A stretch of 64,000 nucleotides of DNA. It comes from Toxorhynchites rutilus septentrionalis. Taxonomy: Eukaryota; Arthropoda; Insecta; Diptera; Culicidae. The notes under the pieces were generated by a model that saw only the letters and a list, made by a program, of their open reading frames with translations, was not told the DNA's origin and did not search any database. Location of the stretch: contig NC_073745.1 in NCBI RefSeq assembly GCF_029784135.1, positions 314,764,787 to 314,828,786 of the forward strand, read 5' to 3'. Each line of letters starts with the position of its first letter. Within the stretch, counting starts at the first letter, position 1. Below, piece after piece: positions 22,384 to 33,049 of this stretch. The position numbers were made by a program, and so were the translations under genes.

Positions 22384-23878
22384 TAATTTATAGAAATGCA
22401 ACTCCCGATGGAAGAAGTATTTTTTTCTCATACCACTACAGTCAATCATATGAAAATTATCGGAAGCCCATTATACCCAATCATCTGAATCCACATTAGA
22501 GCTTGATTAGATCATAATTGTGATTCCGATTACTGTTCGAATATTCTATTTCATCCTGTTCTTTGATCTCAGTGCATCGAATCAATCGTGATTTACCCAC
22601 CCCGGAATAATTCTCTCGTAATCGCTCACGATCGGTGAAAAGTTTAATCCCACCGCATAATGTTATACAGGACACGTCGAACAAAGCCTTTTGTTCTCGG
22701 GTTTGTTTTCGTTGTGGCGCGAAATTATGCTCCACTAACTGCTCATCCTCAGTCCCCTCATTCAGTCCTAGCCTTCAATCATTATCCCCGTTTGTCATCG
22801 TTTGCGCGGCGGACGTTTGCATAGAAATGTGTGTGTTAACACCTGTTACATGCAGATTAGATGGTCTTCTCTGGGATCAGCGCGGTTCGGGATAAAAGTG
22901 TTCATATCCATTGTCACGTTGTGGAAATTAATTATGCTATATTGTGTCGTGTGGATAATTCTCCCGCCGGTGGCGGTAAATTAAGACGCGTTGTTGGCGG
23001 TAATTGGAAATCTGGGAATATTCATTATTCTGTAGGTGAGAATCACAACTTTTTAAAGGTTGCTTGTTCTCAAACATTTTAAAAATATGGCTCCCAAATG
23101 TGGTGAGATTCATCATTGTGATAATTAATTACTGTTATTGGAAATCAATTATCTCGGTTCAGTTGCAGTTGCAGTTACATTGGCAGAATGCAGTTTCCGA
23201 GGCTAGGTTCGTTTTCCGACAGTATGTTACATCTGGCACACATTGATAGCACTTTGAAAGCATGGGCATTTCCAGGCAACGAGCCAATCGGTATCACAAC
23301 ACAGCAAATGCTATACCTTCAACCGATACCAACTAATCCATACTAACTTCATACTCATTCGCTCTCAATCATATCCTGATTCGGTGGAACTGTTCCAGTT
23401 CCAAAACTTTCAAAAGAAACACAAAACATGCAGCCCCAAATACAGCTAATTTTCAACCGAAGGTTTCCAAGCAAAGTTCGATTCAAACAGTTTCACTTGT
23501 TTCTGGAATTGTTTATCGTATGAAGGTGAGGTAAAATCGTGGCAATGTGTTGCACTAATAGCGATTGAACTTTGGGAAATGAAATTTCCACCGAACATGT
23601 GTTAGGGTTCTATTTTTCCAGTCATCGTATGGAATCTACGTTCCTATGTGCTGCGCCCCTCCTCGTGAATGAAACGCATCGTGGACCCAAAAAGGCATAA
23701 AAAAAAATCGATTCGTGGCATTTTTGCATTAAAAGAGGAAGACCTTCACCGTAACGTTATTAGAACAATATTTTGTTGCAGCGGACAGCTAATGACATTT
23801 TTTGCGCAGTGCCCCAAGATGGATCATCATCTTTTTCAACAAGGCCAATAAATATTTGTGTTTTCTTTATACTTAAAA
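22384..23878. other. Unassigned intronic DNA
   Basis: No repeat family recognised. GC is somewhat higher around 22620-23000. Short open frames on both strands have no motifs. It may be older host intron sequence. Confidence 0.35.
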
Positions 23879-24500
23879 CTAGCTGACCCGGCAAACTTCG
23901 TCCCGCCCAAAATTTGTTTTTGTTATCAATACCTTCAAACATTCACGTTTTCATACTAAGCGCAAGTTCATGAGTCCAATCGCAGAACTGTTCATTGAGA
24001 ACCGAACCGTTGAATTTACCTTTTATTAAAAAAGTCCTAGTACTTCTACCAAAACTCATCATTGTAATATAAGATTATTTTCAGACACAATTTTCGTTCA
24101 AGATTTTTCAACCACTTGCAAACAGGTTTCTCCGTTACATGGAATGAATGTTTGATACAGAAAATATGATAGAATAAAGACAGGCCCCTCTCCTCTTCTC
24201 CCCTTAGAGAGGGGGAGGAGTGTCGAACCACCATAGAAACATTTATTGCATCCTGAAACCTTCACATGTCAAATTTGGTTTCGTTTGCTTGAATAATTCT
24301 CGAGTAATGTAGAAATTTGAGTTTCATTTGTATGGCAGCCCCCCCTTAGAGAGGGGGAAGCGGTCTCGAACTATCATGAGAACCTTCCCCGACCCCAAAA
24401 ACTCCTACATACCAATTTTCATGTCGATCGGTTCAGTAGTTTCCGAGTCCATTAGAATCAAATAGACAGACAGACAGACAGAAATCTATTTTTACATATG
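23879..24500 (-). mobile_element. Helitron-like element, near-complete copy
   Basis: The minus-strand end is GGGCGGGACGAAGTTTGCCGGGTCAGCTAG (complement at 23879-23908) and the start is near 24495 with a CTGTC array. Landmarks CGTTCAAGATTTTTCAACC, CATCATTGTAATAT and CTGACCCGG are all present. One tandem unit only. Confidence 0.65.
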
Positions 24501-25040
24501 GTGGACGAAACCGATGTTTCGAACAAGCAAAACTATTTTGCTGCATTGAAAAAGCTGGACCCTCAACAACACCTCCGGAACCTCGTTGAGCATATTCCAA
24601 TGCGCTATCAGTTAGTTATCGTGGGCAAAGAGGTTAGACACTCCTCCCCCTCTCTAAGAGGGGTTGCATACAAATAAAACAAGAATTTCTGCAAATGAAA
24701 CGCAAACTTCTGCATAACTCGAGAACTAATCAAGCAAATGGAGCCACTTTTGGGATGTGAGGGTTTTTGGGTACGAGAAATATTTCTATGATGGTAAGAA
24801 ATCTCAACTAAGTATTAATAAATGACGCTAGTTAATGCATACGTTGAGACGGCACAAATTCCACAGGGAACGTTAACGCCATTCAAGAAGATCAGAATTT
24901 TTTTAGTAAAATGTAATTCTAAAGGGTATATTAGTTGATCAATCAATGAATAGTTCTGCGATGTGACCCATGAACGTGCGCTTAGTAATAAAACGTGGAT
25001 GTGATAACGAAAAATAAATTTTGGGCGGGTCGAAGTTTGC
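24501..25040. repeat. Mosaic of Tc1, Helitron-like and SINE fragments
   Basis: 24502-24635 resembles a Tc1 transposase C-terminus (AALKKLDPQQHLRNLVEHIP then YQLVIVGKE) and is paralogous to 53341-53450. 24636-24795 is Helitron-like sequence. 24800-24888 matches the tail of the SINE at 37140-37230 (AATTCCACAGGGAACGTTAACGCCATT). 24890-25040 returns to Helitron-like sequence ending GGGCGGGTCGAAGTTTGCC but lacking CTAG. Confidence 0.6.
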
Positions 25041-25690
25041 CTATAAATTCTTCAATTCAAATTCAAGTCGAAACTGTGGGGTGGCCACACCATTGGTTTG
25101 TCCGGGACGATCGGAATAATGCTGCTGTTTTCTTTGTAGTATGCTTCGAGTTGTTATTTTGCTGGAAGGTGTAGTCCCATTCAGCATGGATTCTTTCAGG
25201 TTTTCGCACAAAACGTCGATATAACCATCGGCAGTCATAATACCGTCAATCTGCGCTTAGTTTCTCACCCCAGTTCACGAGAGACAGCCTCACACTATGA
25301 TGCTTCCACCACCGGGCTTCATAGTCGGTTGTAGATGCCGATCCTGGAGGCCCTCGTCGTTTTTCCGCCACACTCGGAGTCACCTTTTCTTGTAAACCAG
25401 CCCGAACTTGGACTCGTCCGACCAAATAACGCACTTCCAGAACTCCAGTGGCTTGTTGACATGGTCCCTCGCAAACTGAAGTCGTTTCCTTTTGTTGGTG
25501 TTGCTGATCATCGGTCGCTTTTTGGCGAAGTAGCTCTTCAGTTCCCGTTCCACCAAGCGTCGTCAAATGGTGCGATTGGAATGGTCCAGATACAACTTTT
25601 CTTAAATCGCCCGAATGGCCATTCGTGGATTTTTCTTTATTTCCCGGATGATTTTCGTGTCCATTCTTGTACTAGTATTAAAGATACATA
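25041..25690 (-). pseudogene. Tc1-like transposase fragment
   Basis: On the minus strand blocks read RFAKDHVNKPLEFWKCVIWSD-like, then SDESKFGL, the HLQPTMKPGGGSIIV block, and MTADGYIDVL followed by an EWDYTFQQN-like segment. These are the DDE landmarks of a DD34E Tc1 protein (IWSDE, GGGS, QQD). The blocks fall in different frames with in-frame stops, and the final third is missing. Inactive. Confidence 0.75.
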
Positions 25691-25826
25691 ATATCTATCT
25701 ATCAGTCCTTGGGAGATATAACTGTTTTTCTGGGGAGACTATCTCAAAACTAGTTTTTCAACTGAAGTATAATTGAAATTAAGAAGCACATACGAACACA
25801 TTTAAATTTAAATTAAAACAGTACTA

Positions 25827-27083
25827 TAGACCGTTCCAGAAAGTATGGGCACACTTGGAAATGACTCTAACATGCGTATTTAACGTTTTATGAAGAAACT
25901 TTATTCAGCAAATATGTTCTCTATTATCTCTAGATACAAAAAATAATAACAAAACCTTCATTTGATTAATCATATCCAAGATGGCGAACTTTTCCTCGTT
26001 CGTGCGCCATAAGATTTTGCATAGATGAGTTTCCGGCGCTTGCGGCTGCTTTCTTCCAGTCTTTTTGAAACTGAGTCACTGTAGTCGATGGCTTAACATG
26101 TTTCCTGAGGTACGCCTTCACTAGAGCCCAAAATGTTTCAATTGGGCGTATTTCCGGGCAATTTGGAGGATTCATGTGCTTCGGAACAACATTGACCTCA
26201 TTATCTTCAAACCACTGCAGCGTAGCATTGGCGTAGTGGCAGGATGCCAAATCTGGCCAAAAAACTACGGGATCCTTGTGTTGACGGATCAGAGGCAGCA
26301 ATCTTTTTTGCAAACACTCTTCGATGTATATTTGTGTATTCAAAGTAGCAGTTGTGACGAAAGGTTGGGAAAATTTACCACACTGACATATTGCTTGCCA
26401 CACCATGGCTTTTTTACCGAATTTTTCGGTATAAATCGATGTTTCCGTTTCCTCAAGACTTTTCCCTTCCTTTACCGTATAAAACTGCGGTCCCGGCAAT
26501 CCATTATAATGCAGTTTTTATTCTTGCTCTTGCTCTTGTCGTACAACTTTCTGGCCCTTGGTTTCACTGATGCGGCTTGTTGTGGACTTCTCTTTGGCTT
26601 CTGTTGCTTCCTGTATGTCTTTAGGCCAAGTCTTCCCTTAGCACGCACAACATTTGAAGTAGATGTTCCCACTTTTTTTGCTACGTCGCGTACCGATGCC
26701 GAAGGTTTGGTAGTAAATACTTCTTGTATCTTTTTGTCGAGTTTTGGGTATACTGGACCACGTTTCCGGCCAGTTTTTGGCAGATCCAGAAAGGAATTCT
26801 CCTCAACATACTTACGGATCGCAGTTCGAACAGCTTTAACGCTTACGCCTTCCTGTTTCGCCAGTTTTCTCAGGGACAATCCAGGAACTGTAATCCATTT
26901 GTGCACAATTTTTTTACGATGTTCTTCGCATTTTGAAAGGATGTGATAAAAATCGACTGTATTTGCACCGAAATGAAGCAGAGAGTGTAAACAAACGGAC
27001 GTATCCAAACACGGTCACAGAAAATTATTTACAATTGAACGGCAGCGTTCTTCCAGTGTGCCCATACTTTCTGGAACGGTCTA
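25827..27083 (-). mobile_element. DD37E transposon, internally damaged
   Basis: The ends are near-perfect inverted repeats of TAGACCGTTCCAGAAAGTATGGGCACACT(T)GGAA, flanked by TA (25825-25826 and 27084-27085). Because the ends read TATAGACC, the exact border of the TA duplication is ambiguous by 2 bp. Length is 1257 bp. It is a different subfamily from the element at 11572, with unrelated terminal repeats. Confidence 0.88.
25966..27008 (-). pseudogene. DD37E transposase with 34-nt catalytic deletion
   Basis: The N-terminal helix-turn-helix (LSLRKLAKQEGVSVKAVRTAI) and linker are intact up to NCIIMD. The frame then breaks and resumes at LPGPQFYTV. Compared with the intact paralogue at 11724, 34 nt covering DETYVKADF and neighbours are missing, including the first catalytic acidic region. 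Downstream, WPDLASCHY and EIRPIETFW are preserved with 37 residues between the Asp and the Glu. No other stop is seen, so this deletion alone explains inactivity and may be recent. Confidence 0.88.
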
Positions 27084-27085
27084 TA

Positions 27086-27886
27086 AGTCTCAAAATTCTA
27101 AAAAAAATCAAAATTTTATGAATATATAGATTTTTGTACCGCGAACACTGCTGAAATTCTGAAAAAAAATCACAAATATCAAGAAGAAGCGTATAAACAC
27201 ATTCTAAACCTTCAAAATTCAACTTGAAGTGAGATCAGCAATCATTACGTTTTTGTGAGATTGCCTATGACATCCGACCCTCTGATAAGCAGCTTGCGAA
27301 AATGAAAATCTAAAAAGGTCTAATTGCTATCACTAACTGCAATAAAACTACCGCAAAATAACTCAAATTTGAGGTATGATAATGAGATAGAATCGGAAAT
27401 TGATTTATATATTAATATAATGCAAATAAACATCAATAGTAGATAAAGTATGAAGAAAACAGAGTAAAATTGAGTAAATTGCGCTGTAAAAATTGGTATA
27501 AAAAGTAATGTTCCCGAGAGTTCCCGAGTTCGAAAAGCAGTTTGCCGAATACTTTGAACCCTGATGAACAAAATGACGTTGAGTATTGATGCACAAACGT
27601 GCACATTTTTGAAAAATTTAATTATTAAAAGTCACATATTTTTGCTTTGTAACCACTGTACATCGCAATGGTGTCAACAAGTGTCGCAAGAGAAATCGAT
27701 CAAGTCACTTACACCCCTTGCATTCTGAGCCCCTCAATTATAGTTGGCAACCCTGTTTATGTCAGATGTAAACAACCAACTGTTAACACCGAGGGGTGTA
27801 TCGATGAAGAGAACACTGTAAAACAAATTTAGGTAAGTGGATTTTCTATCTCATGCCCTAAAGGTACCCATTTAGAAACAAAAGCC
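27086..27886. other. Intronic DNA with hAT end and Tc1 tail fragments
   Basis: AATTATAGTTGGCAACCCTG at 27736-27755 is the exact inverse of the left terminus of the hAT element at 38039. No partner end was found here. 27835-27886 (GTGGATTTTCTATCTCATGCCCTAAA...AACAAAAGCC) resembles 53497-53553 downstream of a Tc1 fragment. Confidence 0.45.
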
Positions 27887-28451
27887 ATTCAGCGTAGGGA
27901 TTGTTAACCGGTTTTACCGTTACCGGTTTTAACGGTAATACCGGGTAATTTTCCATTACCGAATTACCGGTAATTTTACAATCGATAACCGGTAATTTCG
28001 GTAATTTTAATTTTTACATCATAAGTAATATATCGCTTTAAAATATTACTCTAAAATATAAATAAGAACGAAAAATCCAACTAGCAGTGTTGCGCCGATT
28101 CTACGACCTCCGACATATTGTTCAAAAATAGCTGCTCGATCTCGATACTCGATGCCCTCGAACCAGTTCTGGTCGCTGTTTAACTGCTATGACGGAAGAA
28201 CTGCACCCTTTATGAAACTGACGTCGGATTGCAATTTATGCTAGAACAGCTATCTGCATTCTGCTCGTGGTCTTGGCACAATTAATGATGACTTCGGCGT
28301 CTTCTATCAAACTTCACGTTGAACAAGCAGGCATTTTAAATCGTTCGTGATTTGATTAAATTTGACGATTATGGTATTGGTTCAGTAGCTGGATAATAGG
28401 AGGGAAACCCCCACTGGAAGATGCAGAATCTGTTGAGCATCAAGGAAAAAA

Positions 28452-28653
28452 TTGACGATTGCAGCAATCAAAGGTATCACCGTCCAGCCCAAGCTCAACG
28501 TCTATAAACGGATTGATGAAAATCCTCAGACATGTTTTTGTACAGAGAGCATCAGAGGCAAATACATGGCAATGGTATTCGATGCTCTTCGTACTGTACG
28601 CCTAACATCATTGGACTCTGAACGTCCGTTTTCCTCTTCTGGAAATTTCGGTA
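28452..28653 (+). pseudogene. hAT transposase C-terminal remnant, split
   Basis: The frame ends in LRTVRLTSLDSERPFSSSG, which fits the hAT dimerisation motif (TSxxSERxFSxxG). It is interrupted at a TA. The reading continues at 32777 beyond the inserted element as EIGFRLEDDKINIICV and a stop, in frame once one TA copy is removed. The upstream part of the transposase is missing or too eroded to read. Confidence 0.78.
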
Positions 28654-29356
28654 GAGGGAAATCAGGGTAAACCCGACACCTCCTGATTTTTCCAATTAGA
28701 AGACATTTTTTGCAAATTTTCCGATGTCCCCTGTACTGCCGTTCTACGCATACTTGTCCCATGTTCCAAAATCAGCAACTGAGAAAAACGCAATCAAAGT
28801 TTTCTAACACATTTGTCTAGCAGAAGCTTCAAGCATTTCAGTTTAGCAATACACCGGGTTTTTTATAAGCACTAAGCTATTGTTTAATGAAATGTGAAGA
28901 GATTCCCTCAATTGAAGCAATCTAAGTGGATTAGGGGCTTGAAATGCATGGTGGGACAGTTATGCGTAGAATATCAACATGGGACAGTTGAACTTGATTT
29001 TGTTATGCATAAAAATAATCTTCTATGAAGCAAAAGTGAAAATTGTCAAAAAGTAACATTTGAGAACTATGCGTAAAACGACAGTGTCATAGCATAAAAA
29101 AGTATACATAATTGGTGCCGTAGCGAGTGGCATCGGTATGTAGTATATAGTAATGTAGTATCCCTAGTATCAGTACTGGCTTAAAAGTCGCAATCGTATA
29201 TGTTATTTTCTTGCATACCATAAATAATTATAGCAAATATTATAAAGCATGTACCAATCCAGCATTCTACCTCTTTCATCGACCAACCATTGTAGCGAAT
29301 TGAAGTTCTGTTAAAGTTCATTTGTTTGAAAATAAGTTCGTTCTTGAAAATCAGAA

Positions 29357-31342
29357 ATGAGTGCATTAGCGCTGCTGAACACGTCGTACGCGAGTGATGA
29401 AAGCGAAGTGGAAGGTGATGATGTCCGTCCATCTGGGCTGGACGCTACAACGGATGACCATATGCGTCAGATTTCCGACCAGAATACGCTGAGCTTAACT
29501 CTGATGACAGCTACGTTGGTACATTGAGTAGAAAACGAAAAACGAAAAAAGAAATTAAGCGTGAGGATTCCATTAAAAAGCATAGGTTGGCGCACAAACG
29601 TATACTACAAAAATGCGATTGTCCAAAACAGTGCATTACCCTTTTGTCGAAAGATGACCGAACGAGCATCAACGAGTTGTTTTGGAAACTTGACGAGGAG
29701 GAACAGAGCAGTTTCATACAAACTTTTGTACAACCTGTTATTCCGGTTAATCGACGCAAACGCTGTAGTACTCATATGATGGAATTACGCAAGAAGAAAT
29801 CGTACAAATGCAATCTTCCCTCATCCGCCGATGACCAAATTCCTGTATGTCGAATGTTCTTTTTGAACACACTTGGTTATAGCAAATATTGTGGGTATGT
29901 ATTCAACATATTTTAAAAACACAAGCTATAGTTAGATAATATTTATTTTCCTTTTTCTTTAGCATCATCATATACCGATGTATCAACCAACCAAAAAATA
30001 GTGAACCTTATCATTCCGAACGTGGCAAGTACATCAGGTCAGATGAAAAGCGGAAATCTATCAAAAAACACATTTTGACCTACGGACCGTGTGTCTCGCA
30101 CTATCGTAGGGAACACGCCCCAAATCGTTTGTACTTGCCATCCGACTTGTCACAGAAAGCAATGCACAAGCCATGCCAGTCCTGTGAGTTATTCACTGTT
30201 CTCCCGTATACTCAATGAAATGAACATCTCATTTGTTAAATTGGGCCACGAGGAGTGCGAGACTTGTGTGTCATACGAGCAGCATAAGAAGCTCAATGAC
30301 GAGACCGAATGCAGTAATGAATGTACGCTTTACAGCGGGTACAAGCAACACATAGAGCATGTGAAGGTAGCTCGAATTGAGTACAGAAAGGACGGAGATG
30401 AGGTCACCACAAACGAAGTGGTGATGGCAGTGGATCTACAAAAGGTACATAATTTCTTTTATTCTTATTATCAAAATTTTGTCTAATATTTTACTTTCTG
30501 TACTTTATCATAGGTCATTCAATTGCCTAGGTTGGATGGATTAAAATCTATCGTGTTTGCACAGCGGATTCTGGCGTTTAACCAAACGTTTGCACCAGTT
30601 GGAGCATTTACGCGAACGTTTCCGGTTGTTGCATGTCTCTGGCCTGGGTCAATCAGCGGCCGTACTAGCAGTGATATCACCAGCTGCTTCCATGCGGTTA
30701 TTTTAAAATACGGGCATCTCGACCGGATTACGTTTTGGCTGGATAAATAATTGTTCGGCGCAGAATAAGAACTGGAACTTTTTCCTACATCTTGTTCCCA
30801 TATTGAACGACGATAAAGTTGACGTCAAGGAGATTGTACTGAAATACTTCGAATCCGGTCATACGTTCATGGCGGCTGACAGTTTTCATGCTGCTGTTGA
30901 AACTGCCATGCGACACGACCGAGTAGAGGATTTCGAAGATTTCAAAAAGGCTGTTGGAGGGGCCAAGAAGCGCGTCGATGTGATGGACATGCAGAGCATA
31001 ATTTTTTTTTAAACTGAAGTTGCCGTTACTCAATACATTCTCAATAAATTAAATTCGCGGCCATATATTGAGAATATTAGACGGGTCAGAATTGCTAAAG
31101 GTCGGTATCATATCGTCTATTCTGATGTTGTTGACAGCGAGCAACTGAATTATTGTGTTTTGCTATCTAAGAAACAGCGAAAGATGCTTGCAGCTGGTCA
31201 CTTTTCGTTAGATGGCAGCATGAAGTGGCAAAAAGCTCCGAGAGGAATTCGAAAGCAACGGAAGAAATTGTTATTGGCAGCAATACTTGCAGTTGTTCCA
31301 GAAGCCAAGAAGGTTTTTTTCGAGAACATGCCAACAAATTAA
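29357..31342 (+). pseudogene. Spliced transposase-like gene, unusual DDE type
   Basis: Starts MSALALLNTSYASDESEVEG (acidic), then a basic region KRKTKKEIKREDSIKKHRL. Two short introns are evident: 29895-29962 (GTATGT...TTTAG) and 30445-30513 (GTACAT...ATAG). Conserved-looking blocks are SHYRREHAPNRLYLPSDL, GHEECETCVSYEQHKK, VVMAVDLQKVIQLPRL, CSAQNKNWNFF and FESGHTFMAADSFHAAVE. The VDLQK ... QNKN ... GHTFMAAD series resembles the RNase-H-like DUF7869-type proteins common in insects and cnidarians, which I infer is the transposase. Frameshifts near 29480, 30170, 30740 and 31005 make it inactive. Superfamily unknown to me. Confidence 0.62.
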
Positions 31343-31512
31343 TGCTTATATACTTCTTCATTTACAATGCGTTTTATTTACCATTTGATAGAGCTTAAAA
31401 TGATAGATCTCCTAAAAATTTTTTTAAAAAAACTATGCCAAAATATTTCAATGTTTATTATGCTGCCGTCACATTCAATTTACACATTACACTTCCATTA
31501 GATTATACCAAT

Positions 31513-31674
31513 TGGGGCTATTCATAAACCACGTAAGTTCATTTTCAGTCAATTCAGTCCTTCTCTTCTTCTCTCTTGATGCATACATTTCTGGATTTTT
31601 TTTACAAATCGTATACTTTGACCAAATCTCCTCTTTTCCTGAAAGTGTACGTGGTTTATGGATGACCCTTTTCT
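31513..31674. mobile_element. Small MITE with GGGTCATCCATAAACCACGT ends
   Basis: GGGGCTATTCATAAACCACGTAAGTT on the left faces GTACGTGGTTTATGGATGACCC on the right. Length about 160 bp. The same terminus GGGTCATCCATAA begins the transposase remnant at 10087, suggesting that family mobilised it. Confidence 0.6.
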
Positions 31675-33049
31675 TTCAAAAGCACTCCTAGCAGTTTGTA
31701 TTATTACATGAATAATACACATAACATTCCTGTACTTGAATCGATTCATTTATTATAGATCTACATAAAATACATAGTGGGACAGTTATGCCTAGAATAT
31801 CAACATGGGACAATTGAACTTGATGTTGTTTTTTTAAATACTAGGAACAAACAATAAGGTTTTTTGTGTTTTTCCGGAAGATTTTGCATAAAAAACATCG
31901 TTTTATGAAGAAAAGTGAAAATTGTCAAAAAGTAACATGGGACAACTATGCTTAGAACGGCAGTGTACACACTTGTCATTTTTTACGTTTCGATTCACCC
32001 TACAGCTGCGGAAGTCGTTTCACTGTCAAAACAAACAACACAACAGGAGCGGTCAGCAAACAGGAGTTAGTCCGTGTAAAATTTCGCTAGTGGAATTTAA
32101 GTGTTTTTGTCGGAAATTTAGGGAAATTTGGGGATACTTCTGTGAGCCTAATTCATCTTAGATCATTGTTCAGTGTATTTTATGAGACAGTAGGTGGTTT
32201 TGTTGATTATCGATGATGGAAAACGTTGTTTTGAAATTTCGAGCCCATTGAGGGTAAACCCGACACCTTCAGTCAGGGTAAAACCGACACCTGATTTGTG
32301 TTCCACTGACAAGAAAAATGCGTCCTTGCTTTTTGTAGATGTCTTGTGTTTATATTTGGAAGACAAAACGACAGAACTGGATTGATAGAACAGTCAAAAC
32401 CAACGTTGAACAGGGCTCAACGCTCATCGGCACAACCCCCGTGGTTGTTCACCAACTCAACTCAAAACTCTCGTGTTTACTCCGGACCAGGAGTAGGAAT
32501 TTGTCCATCACATGCTTATTGTAACAATTTTACATTCGTTTCTCTATTAACCCAACAGGGTGTCGATTTCACCCGCACTCTCATTTATTTCACCTAAAAA
32601 CATCAGTTTTTGTATTCTATCAAAACTCGAGTTCTATTGAAAAAATAATCAACAGATACTGGAGAATAGTTCATGAATAGTTGAAGTTCTGTAACGATTT
32701 GAAGTCGGAGGAACATGGGAGGTCTTGGAAATATGTGGGAATCCTTAGGGTGTCGGTTTTACCCTGATTTCCCCTAATGAGATCGGATTTAGATTAGAAG
32801 ACGATAAAATTAACATTATTTGTGTCCCTTAGTGTTAAGTTAAACAACAAACTAAGTTGCAAAATCCTGCAAAATGTTTTCTTGTAAACTAATCATTATC
32901 AATAAAAGCCGTTTCTTCAAGAAAATAAAAATAAAGTATCAAAGTATTGTTTTACCGGTAATTTACCGGTTTTACCGGTAATGAAATGTTCATTACCGAA
33001 TAACCGGTTATTAAAATTTTGGCACGGTAATGCAATCCCTAATTCAGCG

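Larger units (their letters stand above)
28734..31965 (+). mobile_element. Innermost element with CACTG-type inverted ends
   Basis: Left end TACTGCCGTTCTACGCATACTTGTCCCATGTT and right end AACATGGGACAACTATGCTTAGAACGGCAGTG are inverted repeats of about 31 bp with three mismatches. An internal copy of the right end stands at about 28950-29085. TAC precedes the left end remnant and follows the right end, which would suit a 3-bp duplication of CACTA type, but the left terminus is eroded. It carries the spliced pseudogene at 29357-31342. Confidence 0.65.
28654..32774. mobile_element. Middle element of the nest, TA target site
   Basis: Inverted ends are GAGGGAAATCAGGGTAAACCCGACACC on the left and the inverse of GGGGAAATCAGGGTAAAACCGACACC on the right. 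TA duplications lie at 28652-28653 and 32775-32776. Removing the element and one TA restores the hAT frame, which independently fixes both borders. Further CAGGGTAAAACCGACACC copies near 32250-32300 act as internal repeats. No transposase of its own was recognised, so it is probably a TA-targeting MITE-like element. Confidence 0.75.
27895..33041 (+). mobile_element. Outer hAT element of a three-layer nest
   Basis: A perfect 8-bp duplication ATTCAGCG lies at 27887-27894 and 33042-33049. Inverted ends are TAGGGATTG / CAATCCCTA. Both ends carry many ACCGGTAAT / TTACCGGTT subterminal repeats. The remains of a hAT dimerisation domain are split between 28590-28653 and 32777-32830 by the next layer. 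Total span 5147 bp, of which about 1 kb belongs to this element. Confidence 0.85.

Noticed and set aside
26176..26946. 256-codon plus-strand open frame
   Set aside because: It is antisense to the DD37E transposase, whose motifs are on the other strand.
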